Assembly: GCF_005403045.1 (NCBI RefSeq)
Contig: NZ_BJCL01000009.1
Location: forward strand, 186,001 to 250,000
Source of the DNA: Pseudaquabacterium pictum
GTDB lineage: Bacteria > Pseudomonadota > Gammaproteobacteria > Burkholderiales > Burkholderiaceae_C
Reading direction: 5' to 3'
Length of the DNA: 64,000 nucleotides
Position 1 is the first letter of the stretch; each line of letters starts with the position of its first letter. The notes under the pieces are model-generated. The model saw only the letters and a list, made by a program, of their open reading frames with translations, did not search any database and was not told where the DNA came from. Position numbers and translations under genes: made by a program. Positions 61,408-64,000 of this stretch are shown piece by piece.

Positions 61408-63273
61408 TCAGCGCAGCAGCTGCTCCACCTCGTCCATCACCCGGTTCATCGACTGCACCAGCACCCGGTAGGGCGCTGGACTGGTGAGGTCGAGGCCGGC
61501 GCGCTGCAGCAGCGCATGCGGTGGCATGGACCCGCCCGCCTTCAGCACGCCCAGGTAGGCCTCGCGCGCGCCCGGTTCGCCAGCCAGGATGCGTTCGCCG
61601 AAGAACTGCGCCGCCGTGGCGCTGGTGGCATAGGCGTACACATAGAACGGCCGGTGGAAGTGCGGGATGTAGGCCCACTCGGCGCAGACCACCGGGTCGA
61701 TGGTCATCACGCCCGCATCGGCGCCGTGGTACTTGCGCAGCAGGCCGCAGTACATCTCGGTGAACTTCTTGCCCGACAGCGCCTCGCCGCGCTGCTGCGC
61801 ATCGTGCGCGGCCAGCTCGAACTCGGCAAACATGGTCTGGCGGAAGAACGAGGCACGCAGCCGCTCCAGCATCTGGGTGAGCACGAAGATGCGCTCCTCG
61901 GGCGTGGCCGCGGCCTTGCGCATGTGGTCGGTCAGCAGCACCTCGTTGGTGGTCGACGCGATCTCGGCCAGGAACAGCGGGTAGCCCGCCGTCTCCGGCG
62001 GCTGGTTGCGCTGCGACAGCACGTTGTGCATGCCGTGGCCCCACTCGTGCGCGAAGGTGACCAGGCTCTCGAAGTTGTCGGTGTGGTTCAGGAAGATGAA
62101 CGGCGGCTGGCCGTACACGCCCGTGGCAAACGCCCCGCTGCGCTTGCCCGGCGCCGGCCGCACGTGCATGGTGCGGGCCTGCAGGGCCAGCTGCAGCTCG
62201 GCCTGGTAGTCGTCACCCAGGGGCCGCATGGCGGCCAGCGTCAGGGCGGATGCCACGTCGACCGGGTAGGTCTGGCTGGTCGTCACCAGGTCCGGGTAGA
62301 TGTCGTGGTAGTGCAGGTCGGGCAGCTTCAGCATGCGCTGGCGCAGCTTGAAGTAGCGGTGCAGCGACGGCAGGGCGTTGTTGACCTCGGCCACCAGGGT
62401 GCGCAGCACCGCCTCGGGCACCTCCGTCGCCGACAGTGACGCCGCTGCCGCGCTGGGGTACTGCCGCAGCCGCGCGTGGATGACGCCCTGCTGCACCCGC
62501 TGCGCGAGCAGCGCGCCCAGCGTGTTCTCGAAGCGGCCGTAGCTGCCCCAGAAGGCGTCGAAGCCCTGCTTGCGCACGGCGCGGTCGGGGTGGCGGCGCA
62601 GTGCGTCGTAGCCGGTGTCGTTGACGGTGACCGGCTTGCCGTCCACCGTGAGCACCGGCCAGGTGATGTCGGCGTGGATCAGCAGCTCCCGGGTGCTGGA
62701 GAAGCTGCCCAGCACCGGGTTGTAGGCTGCCAGTGCGGCCTCCACGTCGGGCGACAGGGTGTGCGGCGCCTGGCGCAACGCATCGCGGATGCGCTTGGCA
62801 TGCGGCTTCAGGCCCGGTTCGGCCGCCTGGAAGGCGGCCAGCTTCTCGGCGCCGATGGCCTGCAGCTCCGGGTCGACCCAGGCCAGGCCGCTGGCGTAGC
62901 GGCCGTAGAGGCTGCCCACCAGGCTGGTGCGCTCCTGGTTGCGGCGGTTGCCGTTGTCGGTGCTGACCTGCGTGCTGGCATAGACCCACAGCCGCCTCAG
63001 GCGCTGGTCGGCCGCCGAGATGCGGTCGAGTGCCGTGCGCAGGCTGGCGGCGTCGCGGCCCAGCGTGCCGCGCAGGGCCACGAGCGGCGGCAGCCCGTCG
63101 GCGAAGGCCTGGCGCTCGGCATCCCAGGCGGCTTCATTGGGGAACAGGCGCGTCAGGTCCCAGACCAGGCGGGCATCGGCGCTGCCGGGCGGCGGCGTCT
63201 GGGCCGGGGCGGTGGTCGCGGCCAGGGCCAGGACGGCCGCGGCAAACAGGTGGGAGACAGGCTTGTGGCGCAT
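61408..63273 (-). CDS. Secreted M3 oligoendopeptidase (PepF type)
   Basis: A 621-residue zinc peptidase of the M3B family with a signal peptide (FAAAVLALAATTAPAQ), so it probably works in the periplasm. The HExxH zinc motif is HEWGH at residues 409-413 (TFAHEWGHGMHN), and the third ligand Glu lies in LAEIASTTNE downstream. It cuts short peptides; lying tail-to-tail with a peptide ABC transporter fits joint peptide scavenging. Cytosolic PepF proteins lack the signal seen here. Confidence 0.9.
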   Translation of the reverse strand: MRHKPVSHLFAAAVLALAATTAPAQTPPPGSADARLVWDLTRLFPNEAAWDAERQAFADGLPPLVALRGTLGRDAASLRTALDRISAADQRLRRLWVYASTQVSTDNGNRRNQERTSLVGSLYGRYASGLAWVDPELQAIGAEKLAAFQAAEPGLKPHAKRIRDALRQAPHTLSPDVEAALAAYNPVLGSFSSTRELLIHADITWPVLTVDGKPVTVNDTGYDALRRHPDRAVRKQGFDAFWGSYGRFENTLGALLAQRVQQGVIHARLRQYPSAAAASLSATEVPEAVLRTLVAEVNNALPSLHRYFKLRQRMLKLPDLHYHDIYPDLVTTSQTYPVDVASALTLAAMRPLGDDYQAELQLALQARTMHVRPAPGKRSGAFATGVYGQPPFIFLNHTDNFESLVTFAHEWGHGMHNVLSQRNQPPETAGYPLFLAEIASTTNEVLLTDHMRKAAATPEERIFVLTQMLERLRASFFRQTMFAEFELAAHDAQQRGEALSGKKFTEMYCGLLRKYHGADAGVMTIDPVVCAEWAYIPHFHRPFYVYAYATSATAAQFFGERILAGEPGAREAYLGVLKAGGSMPPHALLQRAGLDLTSPAPYRVLVQSMNRVMDEVEQLLR

Positions 63274-63407
63274 GGCGGGCGGCTCGGTCGAGCGACTGGA
63301 GGGTGGGCGTGCAGGCCGGGGGTGTGACGCTGCGCGGGCAGTTTAGGCGGGCGGGCCGGCCACCAGCGACATGGTGAACCCGCTGACACAGCCGGCAAAA
63401 TGGCCCG

Positions 63408-64000
63408 ATGGCGAAAGACTTCGACACCATGGAAGACAGCAACCGCAGCGCCAATCTGCCGTTGCAGGCGGTCTCCGATCCGACGCGCCGGGTGTGGCTG
63501 CAGGGCGGGCTGGGCGCTGCGCTGGCCGCCGCCTTCGGGCCGCTGGCGGCGGGTCTGTCGGGCTGCGCCACGCCGGCCGGCACGGGGCCGAAGCTGGGCT
63601 TCACCGCGGTGCCGCCCTCCCGCGCCGACACCGTGGTGGTGCCGCCCGGCTACACCGTCCAGGTCATCGCGCCCTGGGGTGATCCGGTGGGCATCGCCGG
63701 CGCCATGCCGGCCTGGCGGCCGGATGCGTCCAACAGCGCGGCCGACCAGGCGGTGCAGCTGGGCATGCACCATGACGGCCTGCACTTCTATCCGCTGGGC
63801 AGCGGCGCCGACGGAAGCCGCCGCGGCCTGCTGGTGATGAACCACGAGTACACCGACGATGGCCTGCTGCACCCCGGCGGCCTGGCCGACTGGTCGGCCG
63901 AGAAGGTGCGCAAGGCGCAGGCCGCGCATGGCGTGTCGGTGATCGAGGTGGCGCAGGGGCCGGATGGCTGGCAGCTGGTGCGGCCGTCGCGCCATGCGCG
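63408..64000 (+). CDS. PhoX-family phosphatase-like protein (3' end outside window)
   Basis: The first 197 residues are visible. A Tat-type N-terminus (DPTRRVWLQGGLGAALAAAF) ends at a cysteine that could be lipidated (LSGCATP). The mature part has PPGYTVQVIAPWGDPVG and the PhoX/DUF839 marker GLLVMNHEYTDDGLLHP, with acidic Ca/Fe-binding residues. PhoX phosphatases release phosphate from monoesters in the periplasm. The gene is cut at the right edge, so the catalytic C-terminal part cannot be checked. Confidence 0.85.
   Translation, partial: MAKDFDTMEDSNRSANLPLQAVSDPTRRVWLQGGLGAALAAAFGPLAAGLSGCATPAGTGPKLGFTAVPPSRADTVVVPPGYTVQVIAPWGDPVGIAGAMPAWRPDASNSAADQAVQLGMHHDGLHFYPLGSGADGSRRGLLVMNHEYTDDGLLHPGGLADWSAEKVRKAQAAHGVSVIEVAQGPDGWQLVRPSRHA

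Overview
The window reads as chromosomal DNA of a high-GC betaproteobacterium, most likely a Burkholderiales of the Rubrivivax/Leptothrix/Comamonadaceae type. The evidence is G/C-ending codons, tight operons, many Tat signals, TRAP and peptide ABC transporters, and a REP-like hairpin of the kind common in that order. No rRNA, tRNA, CRISPR array, integrase or transposase was seen. Genus is not assignable from the sequence alone.

Layout. 1-3.5 kb: a light/redox module with two photolyase/cryptochrome genes and a DUF2256 gene, plus a cupin and a WYL regulator. 3.5-12.4 kb: a molybdenum hydroxylase cluster of the CO-dehydrogenase family (coxSLM, coxDEG) with a ModE-like regulator and a divergent XdhC maturation gene; the active-site loop is of form II, so CO need not be the substrate. 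12.4-13.6 kb: a membrane cyclic-nucleotide-binding protein and a small unknown. 13.6-22.4 kb: a tungsten module, comprising a five-gene aldehyde oxidoreductase operon (aorABC, a MoaD-like gene and a small partner) and a tungstate ABC transporter (tupBCA). Both operons carry the same inverted repeat, TATGCA-N6-TGCATA, at about the same distance upstream of the first start codon. 22.5-31.5 kb: a GST gene, then a seven-gene operon joining a nitrate/cyanate-type ABC transporter, cyanase and a TRAP transporter, with a divergent sigma-54 activator. 31.6-36.5 kb: a HicAB pair and a sulfurtransferase/OsmC/acyl-CoA-dehydrogenase-like/rubredoxin-reductase operon.

36.5-40.6 kb is foreign-looking: lower G+C and unusual codon use, with three genes. 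These are a small TIR/deoxyribosyltransferase/SLOG-like protein, a winged-helix/P-loop protein coupled to it, and a DUF262-DUF1524 (GmrSD-like) nuclease. A 129-bp, almost fully self-complementary element between the last two looks like an integron attC site, and similar core sites stand at both outer edges. This is the best candidate for an undescribed system here: a possible defence module carried as integron-type cassettes.

40.6-64 kb: a NarL/NarX-type two-component pair; a TonB receptor divergent from a secreted cyanophycinase-like peptidase and a basic-amino-acid ABC transporter without its own ATPase; a class V aminotransferase; a Tat-exported DMSO-reductase-family enzyme with its Fe-S partner; an N-formylglutamate-amidohydrolase-like gene; a complete peptide ABC transporter; a secreted M3 oligoendopeptidase; and the start of a PhoX-like phosphatase cut by the window edge.
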